Assembly: GCA_022709385.1 (NCBI GenBank)
Contig: JAKLIX010000011.1
Location: 94,680-158,679, forward strand
Direction: 5' to 3'
From: Bacteroidota bacterium
Lineage (GTDB): Bacteria > Bacteroidota > Bacteroidia > Bacteroidales > CAIXZF01
DNA: 64,000 bases
Part shown: positions 19,001-27,265 of the stretch, piece by piece
Position numbering within the stretch: position 1 is the stretch's first letter
Layout: each line of letters starts with the position of its first letter
Notes under the pieces: generated by a model
Told to the model about the DNA's origin: nothing
Seen by the model: the letters and a program-made list of their open reading frames with translations, nothing else
Databases searched by the model: none
Translations under genes and position numbers: made by a program

Positions 19001-22000
19001 ATGGCTGCACCGCCAGAGGCGCCTGTCCCATCTGAGACAAATACGAATTTCAGACGGACTGTCCCATCGAGGTTACCTGCCTGGCCCAGGTCATGGACGG
19101 CATAAGTCCAGGGGTAGCTTCCGCTCCATCCGAACTGCCCGTCGGCGCTCTTCTTTGATGGATACCAATGGTAACCGCAGTAACACCAAACCGGGCTGTA
19201 AGGTGTACCCAGCATCAGCCAGGTATTCCCACCGTCAGTGCTGAATTCGATGTGAAAACCGTCGGCCTGGGTATCTGTCATCAGGGTGAACCAGAACGTG
19301 AGTGTGGCCTGGTATCCGGCCAGCAGGGGAAATTCCTGGGTGATCAGCTCACAGCGGGAGTTGGCTGCATAAGACCCTGTTCCGGGGTTCACTGCCCACA
19401 CATTTGGCGGAGAATGAGCGCCCTGAGTGGGAAATCCCCCCGGCTGTACCGGCCCGTGAACCCACTGTGTTGCCGGGTTATTAGTAACTGTCTGCCAGAC
19501 ATAGGACGTGCCATCCAGGGAATCCGTCATGGGAAGGGTATAAAACAGCGAGCCGTAGACCTCCTGGCAAATGGTATCGTTGGAGGGTAGCGTATCAATC
19601 CCGCAGGAACTGTATACGCAGAGCTGGTGCAATCCGGCAGGCAATACCACCGTCGGAAAGCTTAGCGACGTGATGCCGCCCGCTGCCAGAAACCCGGTGA
19701 AAGGCAGGCTTACCGCCGGGGAATTGTCGAGCTTGTAAGATAAAGTGAAAGCATTGACAGCTACCGACCCGTTATTTTTCACAAGAACCACCGGGGAATA
19801 GGATGAATCTGACTCATAAGCTGATGGTGGCTGCTGTATCAGGATGGGTTGAATATCAGAAAGGACAGGACCATCAACTATCAGGGCTGTGTAATCCTCT
19901 GTCTCGCCGGTCTGGTAATTACCGCAGGGATTAATGCCGGCGGGATCCCAGGTTTGTCGAAGCACCACTCTCAGCCTTATTTCACCCGGATACGCATCGG
20001 CGGGAACCGTGATCAGGCCTGTGTATGGGAGGAACGTACCCGCAATTGAGGTGAAGGCAGTCTCTGTTCCCACCTCGAACAGCCCGTTGTGGTTCCAGTC
20101 GGCAAAGACCTTGCAGGCGTTGATATATCTTTCCTCAGAAAAAACGGGGCTGACAGAAACCCGATAGGAATGTCCTCTGGATAGATTGACAGGGGGGACA
20201 GCGGCAGTAAAATCCGAATAGCCGCGGATAGCCGAGTCATTGAAGATCACCGGGTAGTCCTGTCCGTTGTCCAGGTCGCCCAGTTGTACCCTGCCGATAT
20301 CAATTGCGTCGCCGGATGAACTCGCGGATGAAGCACAAAAACTGAATGGCTGGTTTGATACATATTCAATGAGTGTATCGTTAGAATGGAAAGGGTCGCC
20401 TGCAGCAATTACCCAGGATTTGATCTTGTAGTATCCGAAAGTGGACAAGTCAGCCGGTGTGACAAAAGTGCAGGCTATTGTATCCGATGGCAGGATGGTA
20501 TCATTCACGGTTTCTGTCACGGCAGGCAGGTTGTCGATCCGGTAGGAGGCGCTGAAGCCGTTAATGGCTCCCGTACCGTTGTTGCAGACTCGTATATTCA
20601 CAGCTTCCGCACCGGTGAGATAGTTGCCGGAGGAAGGCGTCAGGATTGCAAGTAAGCTGGCATCCTGTCCGGGGATCAAAACAAAAACAGTGTCAGGCAC
20701 CCGGACCGAGGTGCATCCGTTCGGGGAGCGGGCTTCCACATAATATACTGTGGTTGCAAACAGTGGCGGCGAGGTAAAGGGGTTCTGGGAAGACAACAGC
20801 ACGCCTCCCGTAGCCGCGTTATACCATCTTACCGGTACAGCGGAAACGGCTGTCAGTGTGGCCGTTGAACCGTAATTACCAGATTGATTGACTACTTGCG
20901 GCGGCGGTGGTGCCAGCTTTGACTGTATGCTTGTGGTCAGCGTATCATCGCCCGGGTCAGGATCATTAGCCAGAGCTACCCAGGCTTTGAGAGAGAAGAC
21001 CGAGTCAGCCTGGCCCGCACTGAGATTCACCGGGAGATTAAAAGTGAATGTCAGCGTATCCCCCGACTGGATAGTGCCGGGTACGGCTTGTGACACCACA
21101 GGGTTTGCATCGAGCCGGTAAGCGGCCGTTAGCCCCCCGGAAACCGGCAGATTACCTTTGTTTTTGATTTTCAGGCTAACTGTTTCCTGGCCCAGCGAAC
21201 AACCCGAAACGGGGCTGTCGATGAAAAGGAGGGAAACTTCGTTATTACCCGAAGGTGTGATTTTAAAATCATCGATGGAACACCCGTCTGAATTTCCTGA
21301 AGCATCCGACCGGAAAACAAACCTGAACCGGAGCCAGGCGACGTTGGAAAACTGGCTCAGCGCGTAGGTGCACAATTGCCACCCTGAGGAGTTACCATTC
21401 CAGGAGGGCAGCGTATTGCCCATGATAGCACTGTTGTACCAGTTGCTCCCCAACGGATCTCCGACAGTTCCAAGTACTGACCAGGTCGTGCCATCAAGGG
21501 TGTATTCCAGGTGGGTGCCGTCATATGATGCTTCAGTCTTGAAGTTCAGCCTGAAAGACAATGAAGGATTTAAACTCCCGGTTAAATTGAAAACCGGTGA
21601 TATTAAAGCGCAGTTTGCATTATGTCCGCAGGCCGTGGTGAGGTTCACATCCCAGGCGTTGGGCGGGGAGTATGCCGTGTTGGTGGCACCAAAGGCAGGC
21701 GTTCCGCGTTGCCAGATGGTGCCGGTTCCTGAAGTCGTCCATGCAGTGGATGCCCCGTCAAAATTGTCGAGCCAGGGCAGGACAAGCGGGGGCACCACAA
21801 GGAAGCTGTTACAGCCTGTCAGCGGGTTACGGCCTGCATTGTGAGAAAGAGACGCATCGATCGCCACCACGTGATAGCAAATCGTCACAGAATCCGTGAC
21901 CGGCGGGATCACTGCCTGCATGGTGTCGGCCGCTACCATGGTCATCCCCGCAGTGTCAGGAATCCCGTTGTCAAACGTATAAACAAGATAAGCCGTATCA

Positions 22001-22737
22001 ATGCCGCTGGCATCGCTGACCTTCGCTTTTACTGCGAAAGGGCCGGCATGATTGACCGTACCGGAAGGATTGGTATTTAAAAGCGTAATCGTTGGCGGGA
22101 TCAGTTCGGACAGGCCGCAAATGACTTTGATCGCATCCAGACACCATCCATAGTTCGAATTGGGTCCTGTCACTCCCCCATCCATCAGTTTGAATCTGAC
22201 CTTCGCGTTGGCGCAACTGGCAATCAGACTGCTAACATTGAACTGCTCGAGTTTCCACCAGGTGTTCTGGGGTATGGCCGACGGAGTCGAAGGCTGCCAC
22301 AACAAACCATATGAATTTGCTGCGAACTTGTTGCCGATGGTGCCGAACAGTCCGGTGCCCAGGTAGTGTGCCCCGCTAAGCTGTGTCCAGGTGACACCGC
22401 CGTTTGATGATACTTCAATGGTGGCATTGTCCAGGAAATCAAGCTTGGCGATTTGTGCAAACTCAAGCATGACAAATGTATAACCGACTGTGCTGAAGGC
22501 TGCTGTGGTGAGGTAAGTAGTAGCAGCGTTCTTCACCCGGCAGGTGTCGGAACACGAGCCCTGGTAGTGGAGCCTTGTGCTGATATTCCAATCCTTGATC
22601 CCTGGCACAGTCTGGGTGGTGGTCACACTGTCGTCGAAAGCCGGAGCCTCAAAAGATTCATGAAACACGTCAATGGCTTGGGTGCTGGCTTCTGATGCTG
22701 CCGCCAGCAATATCAGAAACATAAGTAATCTGCTCAT
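16060..22737 (-). CDS. 2225-residue multidomain T9SS surface protein with dockerin-like and cohesin-like segments
   Basis: A signal peptide (1-21) is followed by three jelly-roll/MAM-like modules (about 22-207, 315-500, 1060-1260; each with W...C-x-x-D-x-x-K or C-S-I-D-D-F ends). Between them are CARDB-like beta modules (A-x-Y-R-I/L-D-x-x-P-x-V) and an Ig-like unit. A GEVED domain (about 815-940) has D-W-N-x-N-G-x-F and E-T-E-D-Y. Then come a PKD-like domain (about 1390-1450) with W-E-M-G-D-G, a proprotein-convertase P-domain-like unit (about 1540-1690) with H-S-Y-T-G-D-L, and a small beta-sandwich. The dockerin-like cassette (about 1900-1996) ends G-D-V-D-R-S-F-T-P. A cohesin-like segment (about 2010-2130) and a T9SS type A sorting domain (about 2140-2225, V-F-P-N-P-A) finish it. 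No enzyme domain is visible, so an adhesive or scaffold role is inferred. Confidence 0.85.
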   Translation of the reverse strand: MSRLLMFLILLAAASEASTQAIDVFHESFEAPAFDDSVTTTQTVPGIKDWNISTRLHYQGSCSDTCRVKNAATTYLTTAAFSTVGYTFVMLEFAQIAKLDFLDNATIEVSSNGGVTWTQLSGAHYLGTGLFGTIGNKFAANSYGLLWQPSTPSAIPQNTWWKLEQFNVSSLIASCANAKVRFKLMDGGVTGPNSNYGWCLDAIKVICGLSELIPPTITLLNTNPSGTVNHAGPFAVKAKVSDASGIDTAYLVYTFDNGIPDTAGMTMVAADTMQAVIPPVTDSVTICYHVVAIDASLSHNAGRNPLTGCNSFLVVPPLVLPWLDNFDGASTAWTTSGTGTIWQRGTPAFGATNTAYSPPNAWDVNLTTACGHNANCALISPVFNLTGSLNPSLSFRLNFKTEASYDGTHLEYTLDGTTWSVLGTVGDPLGSNWYNSAIMGNTLPSWNGNSSGWQLCTYALSQFSNVAWLRFRFVFRSDASGNSDGCSIDDFKITPSGNNEVSLLFIDSPVSGCSLGQETVSLKIKNKGNLPVSGGLTAAYRLDANPVVSQAVPGTIQSGDTLTFTFNLPVNLSAGQADSVFSLKAWVALANDPDPGDDTLTTSIQSKLAPPPPQVVNQSGNYGSTATLTAVSAVPVRWYNAATGGVLLSSQNPFTSPPLFATTVYYVEARSPNGCTSVRVPDTVFVLIPGQDASLLAILTPSSGNYLTGAEAVNIRVCNNGTGAINGFSASYRIDNLPAVTETVNDTILPSDTIACTFVTPADLSTFGYYKIKSWVIAAGDPFHSNDTLIEYVSNQPFSFCASSASSSGDAIDIGRVQLGDLDNGQDYPVIFNDSAIRGYSDFTAAVPPVNLSRGHSYRVSVSPVFSEERYINACKVFADWNHNGLFEVGTETAFTSIAGTFLPYTGLITVPADAYPGEIRLRVVLRQTWDPAGINPCGNYQTGETEDYTALIVDGPVLSDIQPILIQQPPSAYESDSSYSPVVLVKNNGSVAVNAFTLSYKLDNSPAVSLPFTGFLAAGGITSLSFPTVVLPAGLHQLCVYSSCGIDTLPSNDTICQEVYGSLFYTLPMTDSLDGTSYVWQTVTNNPATQWVHGPVQPGGFPTQGAHSPPNVWAVNPGTGSYAANSRCELITQEFPLLAGYQATLTFWFTLMTDTQADGFHIEFSTDGGNTWLMLGTPYSPVWCYCGYHWYPSKKSADGQFGWSGSYPWTYAVHDLGQAGNLDGTVRLKFVFVSDGTGASGGAAIDDLRIYYAPSTDAGISHLVEPSQHLVAGGEVYAAFNLFNFGNSIYGIDAGYQVDNGPVVSQNYIFNFGLEYMEGTNILFTNKFTVPTGDFTLKMFFHTPDDENPGNDTLVVNLHGYYPCQSVDAKLDTALLSPMINPLNYILACPGQQVHFAASGIYNENNTSYFQEDATSVFTWEMGDGTILSGQAVDHSYQSGGTFHVRYKVHDFNLCESPFIDGPLVVINDHPVSAVNPLAADCPGHQQTITIGHSDTNTISLAKVLEPVLLLQLSCQTPGFIPDAGYNVGECYSSVLNVSLFDTGAVITQPEDLAAVCINMEHSYTGDLDITLTCPTGQSVVLKSYVQSGSAYLGVPLGGASHDMYDCSNVPCQYDPLQNPPGAGWTYCFSPAASNPSINAVANMQGSIPAGSYQPSAGFATLAGCPVNGTWSLTVCDHWAIDNGWVFGWNLMFSPDIMAPLTALEPLPDTVIWSGNDILSAGNTMAVIQPSFQGTHPCHVSLVYNTGCVFDTTILVEAVESFQADCGPDLMLQQAGIAGLSVMAPAAVPPLTYQWSTGDNTQLINVFVLSDSSFTVTVTDGTGCSSADTVNVVTGVCPSLSGFFTYDNVANTPLTNTKLKLKQGNAVIDSTITALNGHYLMPALCQPGPYLLAPSCNKTPGGYNAADALKAMNYFVGSTSLGDLQQQAADVDNSGSINAVDALNIMKRFVGMTAAFPVGDWVYEAGDLDIGPYYNVEKDMKTLCTGDVDRSFTPQLKAMPAISQACSDDFLHIRVGENFELPVFTRVPGTFHAISLVLGYDPGLLEILSVVPAPGLTEDGSFLFHISGGECRIAWYSLLTPELIPEMPLLTLTCRMKSDRQPTIRIEGNSMFTGAEGNTLHGSVLLWPGLQISRSLNDLSVFPNPANTDFSVRFRLDEPGEISLWLVNTLGHRICLLSERTLSKGEHTLYFQDTDLNPGLYLLQLYLETGPGLEQRWVMLSICE

Positions 22738-22890
22738 AAAGAAAATATTAGCAATGTAAGAAGAAATGGTGGTTCACGTGAAAGATCCCAATACTCGCAA
22801 AGGCTGCGGACATCCGACTCATCAGCGGCCAAAAGTAATCCAAATCATGTTACGGATCAGCGACCGGATTTTTTTATTTATCAAGAAGAG

Positions 22891-22944
22891 ATACCGAAGA
22901 ACACAGGAAGGCGAAGTGTGTTTCAGAAGTCATTTGAGTAAAAA
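22891..22944 (+). repeat. Dispersed 54-58 bp repeat, copy A (most diverged)
   Basis: Reads ACCGAAGAACACAGGAAG..., with the later GTGTG and GTCAT blocks, matching the copies at 24101, 27121 (minus) and 53256. It lies in the 312-bp gap between two dockerin-like genes. The rest of that gap (22738-23049) holds nothing else I can support. Confidence 0.6.
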
Positions 22945-23049
22945 GGGATAAGTCCCCTGCAAATCCGCTTTGCTGATTCATCACGGAGCAGGAAACGGGA
23001 CAGGGCCGGTTACGCCGGATCAGACGATGCCATACGAAGGGGGGCTTAA

Positions 23050-23871
23050 TCAGGGTGAATACGATCCATCCGCATCCCCGTAACAGATCCCTTTCAGGTT
23101 TACCGGGTAAGTTGCGCTTCCGGAAACAACGACCTGGACAGTGGTCAGGTACCAGTCGCCTGCAGGAAATGATGAAATCTGCCCGACAAAACGCTTCGAA
23201 GCGCTCAGGGCATCAATGGCATTGATGAATCCTGAATTGTCCACATCAGCTGCATTGAGTTTGTAGCCTGTCAGCGGGGTCATGTTGACGAAATGCTTCA
23301 GAATCGCAAAGGCATCAGTGGCGTTTACCCCACCCCATGGCAAGGTTGTGTATGATTCAAGGATATAGGTGCCATCCATCACCTCCGTAAATTGGAAACT
23401 GCCGTTCATGTCCGTGTTGGCTTCATCAATTAAATTATCACCAAGGTCTTTCAACCGAATGCCTGAGTTCGACATGCCACTTGAGAGTCCGTTGGCATAA
23501 CTGAGTACTCCCTGTATGGTGCTGCCACCCGGAGACGCGGTGAAGGAACCTACCATACCCATAATTTCGTGAGGCGTACAGACATAAAGGTACTCCCCGG
23601 GGATCTGAACAGCATATTCAAATACCTGGCTTGAACTGCTTAATATGGCGTCCCAGGCTTCGGCTCCGGAGGGTATTTCTGATGAAGTCGTGGTATGAAA
23701 GCCGCTTGTCCAAACCCAGCGAATGGTATCCCCTACTATGACATTCTCCAGTACCGCTGGTGAAAATGTCAGTCCCTGCTGCATGATTACATGCTTTACA
23801 GCCCTGGCCGGCAAAGTGGTCAACAGATATAAGAAGAATACCGAAAACAGCGTAATGGTAATTTTTTTCAT
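23050..23871 (-). CDS. Secreted cupredoxin (plastocyanin-like) fused to dockerin-like cassette
   Basis: 273 residues with signal peptide (about 1-24). Residues 26-112 form a blue-copper domain whose type-1 copper ligands are all present in plastocyanin spacing: His59 in G-F-H-T, Cys98, His101 and Met106 in Y-V-C-T-P-H-E-I-M-G-M-V-G. A small beta-sandwich (about 118-175) follows. Then comes the dockerin-like cassette: W-G-G-V-N-A-T-D-A (179-187), A-A-D-V-D-N-S-G (208-215), I-D-A-L (219-222), K-R-F (226-228), F-P-A-G-D-W (235-240) and a C-terminal G-D-A-D-G-S-Y-S-P at the very end. There is no T9SS sorting domain, so it is either soluble or held at the surface through the cassette. An electron-transfer or copper-binding role for a dockerin-bearing protein is unusual. 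Confidence 0.85.
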   Translation of the reverse strand: MKKITITLFSVFFLYLLTTLPARAVKHVIMQQGLTFSPAVLENVIVGDTIRWVWTSGFHTTTSSEIPSGAEAWDAILSSSSQVFEYAVQIPGEYLYVCTPHEIMGMVGSFTASPGGSTIQGVLSYANGLSSGMSNSGIRLKDLGDNLIDEANTDMNGSFQFTEVMDGTYILESYTTLPWGGVNATDAFAILKHFVNMTPLTGYKLNAADVDNSGFINAIDALSASKRFVGQISSFPAGDWYLTTVQVVVSGSATYPVNLKGICYGDADGSYSP

Positions 23872-24100
23872 AATGGTGCTATTTTAATTCAGACCAAATT
23901 AAAATAAATTATCAATGCCTGTCAGGCAAATGGCTGTTAAAAATCTGTTAATGGTAAAAACTGAAAAATGTGTCTGACATCAGACAACGACCCGGTCATT
24001 ATTAATCCGTGACATTGAAGGTTAAAAACCAGCGCTAGCACCCACCTTCAGCAAGTGGAAAATCCGGTTACAATAGCTGATTATTCAGGAAATATCACTA

Positions 24101-24154
24101 AAACCGAAAGAAAACAGGGATGCGATTTGTGTCACCAGCATCACCGGCATAGCA
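24101..24154 (+). repeat. Dispersed repeat, copy B
   Basis: AAACCGAAAGAAAACAGGGA followed by TGCGAT, TGTGT and TCACCGG, aligned to the other three copies. It lies in the 347-bp gap upstream of the cupredoxin gene; that gap holds no gene. Confidence 0.65.
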
Positions 24155-24218
24155 GAAAATCCCTAATGATAAAACCCCCGAGGGTCTTCCTCGATGCTGA
24201 ATTCGTAAACAAGCGCTG

Positions 24219-24803
24219 TCAATATGGCGTAAAGCTCCCGTTCACATCTCCGGTGCACAACACCCTGATATTGACGGTTTCGGTGGTACCATCGGTAAGA
24301 ATGACAGTATGGGTTTCAGACACCCAGTCGGGCCTGCCCGGCGGAGGAACATTTGGGGGCATAAAGGAAGGTATCATATGTATGAAACGACGGACGATGG
24401 CCAATTCATCCGCTGAACCCGGTATTCCACCGCTTCCGTTCACGTCAGCCGCAACCAGGTTGATGCCTGTCAGGGCAGGCGTCATGCCAACGAAATGTCT
24501 TACAATCAGGTAGGAATCCATTGCATTATAACCGCCTGACTTCTTAGTGACGCTCACTTTCAGTGTGTAGTCTCCCGCCGGCAGGGCATCGAACACAACA
24601 TCACCGTTACTGTCGGGAGGAATCCCGGTGATGAGCACTCCACTCTGGTAGAGTTGAACCAGTGCACTGTCGTGGATCGGGGTCTGGGCTGCATTGGCAT
24701 AGCTGACATGACAATGAATCGAAGCCTGTGCAAGAACGCAACTGTTGATTAGCAAAAACCCGGCAAGGGTGATTATCAACTTTTGACCTGACTGAAATTT
24801 CAT
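24219..24803 (-). CDS. Minimal secreted dockerin-like protein
   Basis: 194 residues: signal peptide (about 1-25, ends V-L-A-Q-A), one small beta-sandwich of the CarboxypepD_reg/SpaA type (about 28-90; Y-A-N-A, then L-P-A-G-D-Y-T-L) and a dockerin-like cassette. The cassette reads G-G-Y-N-A-M-D, then A-A-D-V-N-G-S-G, a diverged second half (D-E-L-A-I-V-R-R-F) and a terminal G-D-V-N-G-S-F-T-P-Y. The F-P-x-G-D-W phrase is replaced by a proline-rich loop ending P-D-W. No sorting domain or enzyme is present, so this is the cassette by itself. It lies 36 bp downstream of the 24840-25784 gene on the same strand and is probably co-transcribed. Confidence 0.75.
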   Translation of the reverse strand: MKFQSGQKLIITLAGFLLINSCVLAQASIHCHVSYANAAQTPIHDSALVQLYQSGVLITGIPPDSNGDVVFDALPAGDYTLKVSVTKKSGGYNAMDSYLIVRHFVGMTPALTGINLVAADVNGSGGIPGSADELAIVRRFIHMIPSFMPPNVPPPGRPDWVSETHTVILTDGTTETVNIRVLCTGDVNGSFTPY

Positions 24804-24839
24804 TATCTCTGTTTTAAAAATGAATACGACATGGAATTA

Positions 24840-25784
24840 TTACGGAAGATATGAGCGATCCACATCTCCGTTAAACAAGGCTTTCACATTGACGGTCAGG
24901 ATGGTGAGATTGTCCATCTGGATGGGAGGGATATCGAAGACCCAGTCCCCTGAAGGAAAACTGCTTATCAGATCCGTAAAGCGTTTCAACACCGACAAGG
25001 CATCTCCGGCATTGACATAGCCGTTGGCATTGACGTCGGCCGCTGCCAGTGCGAGGCCCTGCAGGAGACTGACTCCCGCAAAGTGCTGCACGATCCTGAG
25101 TGCATCAGTGCTGTTTACGGAACCCCACGGAAGTGTCGGCACTACCTGAAGCTGATAAGTCCCGGCAGCGGTAACCTGAAAAGAATACTGCCCGTTGTTG
25201 TCAGTGACAGCATTGCCGAGCTCCTGTCCGTTTCCGTCAAGCAGGATGATTTCCACACCGCTGAGAGGCGACTGCAGTAGATTGTCATAAACAAGAACCC
25301 CTGAAATCTGTCCTGTTGCGGGTTGAGAAACCACGGCTCCGCTGACCAGGATCAGTGGTTTCTCACCAGTTTCGCAGTCGCCAATCAGGCATTCATCTGG
25401 CAGCGTACTCCAGTTTAACTGCGTATTGCCGCCCAGGTAGTTAAAATGGACTGAAAAGAGGGTGTCACCGTCGGACAAACCAAAAGGGAACAGGGCAAAC
25501 CATCCAAAGCGAAACTGGTTGAAACTCTGGTTACCAAAGTACATCCCGCCCGGATAGGCGGGACTCATGGTAAAGCCTGAATAAGCAAGGACAGTGGTAT
25601 CATAGCTGAACACCAGGCTGATGTTACATACAGAATCGAATTGCATAACTGTTACAGGTATGCTGACCTGCGAACCTGGCTGCGCCAACAAGTTGAGAGG
25701 AAGCTTCACACTTAAGGGCTGTGCTTTGAGTCCGCTTACTAACACACTCATAATGAGGGTAATCCGGAAGAGTTGATGTTTCAT
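24840..25784 (-). CDS. Secreted protein with cohesin-like and dockerin-like domains
   Basis: 314 residues when started at the Met at 25784, which begins a normal signal peptide (M-K-H-Q...G-L-K-A); an upstream Met at 25808 is less likely. Residues about 25-160 resemble a cohesin fold: P-G-S-Q-V-S-I-P-V-T-V, then I-S-L-V-F-S-Y-D-T-T-V-L, later F-R-F-G-W-F-A and a D-T-L-F-S-V-H-F strand. A small beta-sandwich follows (about 165-225, Y-D-N-L). The dockerin-like cassette has W-G-S-V-N-S-T-D-A-L, A-A-D-V-N-A-N-G, D-A-L-S-V-L-K-R-F, F-P-S-G-D-W and terminal G-D-V-D-R-S-Y-L-P. There is no sorting domain. Having both partner types in one small secreted protein would permit chain-like assembly if the two domains do pair (inference). 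Confidence 0.78.
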   Translation of the reverse strand: MKHQLFRITLIMSVLVSGLKAQPLSVKLPLNLLAQPGSQVSIPVTVMQFDSVCNISLVFSYDTTVLAYSGFTMSPAYPGGMYFGNQSFNQFRFGWFALFPFGLSDGDTLFSVHFNYLGGNTQLNWSTLPDECLIGDCETGEKPLILVSGAVVSQPATGQISGVLVYDNLLQSPLSGVEIILLDGNGQELGNAVTDNNGQYSFQVTAAGTYQLQVVPTLPWGSVNSTDALRIVQHFAGVSLLQGLALAAADVNANGYVNAGDALSVLKRFTDLISSFPSGDWVFDIPPIQMDNLTILTVNVKALFNGDVDRSYLP

Positions 25785-25805
25785 ATAGAAAAAAAATAGA
25801 ATCGT

Positions 25806-25813
25806 CAAATATA
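25806..25813 (-). promoter_or_regulatory. -7 promoter element (TATATTTG, minus strand)
   Basis: Reads TATATTTG on the minus strand, 21 bp before the start of the cohesin-like/dockerin-like gene. It matches TAnnTTTG; no clear -33 box at the usual distance. Confidence 0.45.
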
Positions 25814-25905
25814 AACTATTTTACTCCATACAGAACATTTTAAAAAACCTTCAATTTCGGAAATGTACCTGTATGGTCTGGCCCCCCGAAACAATCATAA
25901 AGCAC

Positions 25906-26841
25906 TCAATCCTGCCGGCATATAAGCATCTTACCGCAATGTGCGGCCTTATCCGGCATCATCAGTGAAAAGATATAAAGCCCTTGACTGAGGCCACTGC
26001 AGTCAATGGTGCAGGTGGTTCCGGCCATGTTATGTATCTCCCTGATTTTTTGGCCGTAACAATTAAAAACAGACAATGTGGCTCCCTGCAGCAGGTACTT
26101 GCTCTGCAGTATTACAACTGATGAAGCCGGATTTGGCAGCATGGAAAAGGCGTCATCCAGGTCTTTTTCCTCATGCCCTACCGGCAGATTGCAGCCGGGT
26201 CCGATGGCAGGATAGCAGGCTGTATCATCCAGACTGAAGCAGGTGAGCTGGTACCCGCATTCCAACGGAATCTGAAGCGGTTCTGTCAGTCCCATGTCAT
26301 GACCTATCCCCTCCAACAGATACTGTGACCATGTGTCACCACTGAGACTGAACTTTTTGCGGTATCCCTGGGGTGTTGGAAAGCTGTCAACAAAGCTGAC
26401 GTAAACATTGTTGCTGAAGTTGTTGTATGTCAGGGGCAGGCTATCCCCTGCTTCGAGGTCGAAATCATACAGCAGATGTTCGGCAGTATCTGCAAGTTCC
26501 CGGATATACATCTGCTTTCCTTCCGACCTGAGCAGAAACGACGGCTGGGGATTGATATACCAGTATGTACCGCTGCATCCGGGCGGTACGGGAGGGGCTG
26601 ACATCCAGAAATAGCTTCCCTCACCTTTTCGATACATCATTTTATACTGTACCTGCCCGACAAGGGTATCACCGTCTGTAAAGTAATTATAGTCTTCATT
26701 TTGAATGCAGTAACCTCCTGTATTGCAAATACTTGTGATTCGCCAAACCGGATTGCTGCTGAGGTAGGTGTTCTCCTGGCTGAAGGCCTGCAGGCAGGTG
26801 CACGAGGCAAGTAACAGGCTGAATACGGTTTGATAGTGCAT
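25906..26841 (-). CDS. Secreted T9SS cargo protein, paralogue of the 14297-15241 protein
   Basis: 311 residues. A signal peptide ends near A-F-S-Q (about 22). The body shares ordered motifs with the 14.3-kb protein (L-L-Y-D-F-D-L-E-A-G-D-S-L; G-Y-R-K-K-F; L-L-E-G-I-G; Y-Q-L-T-C-F-S). The C-terminal ~80 residues are a T9SS type A sorting domain: M-L-P-N-P-A, a V-F-N-C-Y-G strand, G-L-Y-I-F-S and a final M-L-I-C strand. No enzymatic motif recognised. It is the 5'-most gene of the minus-strand surface-protein run and lies 121 bp upstream of the cohesin-like/dockerin-like gene. Confidence 0.75.
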   Translation of the reverse strand: MHYQTVFSLLLASCTCLQAFSQENTYLSSNPVWRITSICNTGGYCIQNEDYNYFTDGDTLVGQVQYKMMYRKGEGSYFWMSAPPVPPGCSGTYWYINPQPSFLLRSEGKQMYIRELADTAEHLLYDFDLEAGDSLPLTYNNFSNNVYVSFVDSFPTPQGYRKKFSLSGDTWSQYLLEGIGHDMGLTEPLQIPLECGYQLTCFSLDDTACYPAIGPGCNLPVGHEEKDLDDAFSMLPNPASSVVILQSKYLLQGATLSVFNCYGQKIREIHNMAGTTCTIDCSGLSQGLYIFSLMMPDKAAHCGKMLICRQD

Positions 26842-27120
26842 CTGTCTTGTTTAAATAAATGGTGCAGTTTCTGATCCAGTGATACCGGTAAATAGGGAAA
26901 TACGTTTTCGCAATCCCATGTTCTTCCTCTATAGCAGACATGTCAGGGGGACTTTGGTTGTCTGATATACAAGGCTACTGAATCTTAGTGAAAATGCGAT
27001 GCAATCTTCGGTTATGCCGACACAGAATGGTTTTCCGAAAATATTAGCTACAGCGGTGTACGGCATTACTCATACTAAACAGCTTTGCAGATGCAAACCT
27101 GTCAAGTATGAGTTAAGATT

Positions 27121-27178
27121 CTTTATACCGATGACTTTGGATGCACATTTTTCGCATTCCTGTGTTTTTTCGGTATTA
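27121..27178 (-). repeat. Dispersed repeat, copy C (inverted orientation)
   Basis: On the minus strand it reads TAATACCGAAAAAACACAGG, then AATGCGA and GTCATCGGTATAAAG. The ends ATACCGA and TCGGTAT are complementary, so the RNA could close into a stem. It lies in the gap between the divergent genes at 25906-26841 and 27266-28363; the rest of that gap holds only the pirin promoter. Confidence 0.7.
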
Positions 27179-27203
27179 ACCTGACCAAAGCCTACCCACA
27201 GGC

Positions 27204-27233
27204 TTGAAAAGAACGGCCGATTCAGTATCTTTG
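27204..27233 (+). promoter_or_regulatory. Bacteroidota promoter TTG-N19-TATCTTTG for the pirin gene
   Basis: TTG at 27204-27206, a 19-bp spacer and TATCTTTG at 27226-27233, 32 bp before the ATG at 27266. Both boxes and the spacing match the phylum consensus. Confidence 0.72.
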
Positions 27234-27265
27234 CCTTGTTTGATGTTAAATTACCGGGAAAAAAA

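Noticed and set aside
22766..22951. 61-residue frame upstream of the 2225-residue protein gene
   Set aside because: Overlaps a dispersed repeat; basic, unstructured composition and no homology by eye.
22945..23040. Possible cobalamin-type riboswitch (TCCCCTGCAAATCCG-like stretch)
   Set aside because: Lacks the conserved B12-box and receptor core, and no vitamin-related gene follows.
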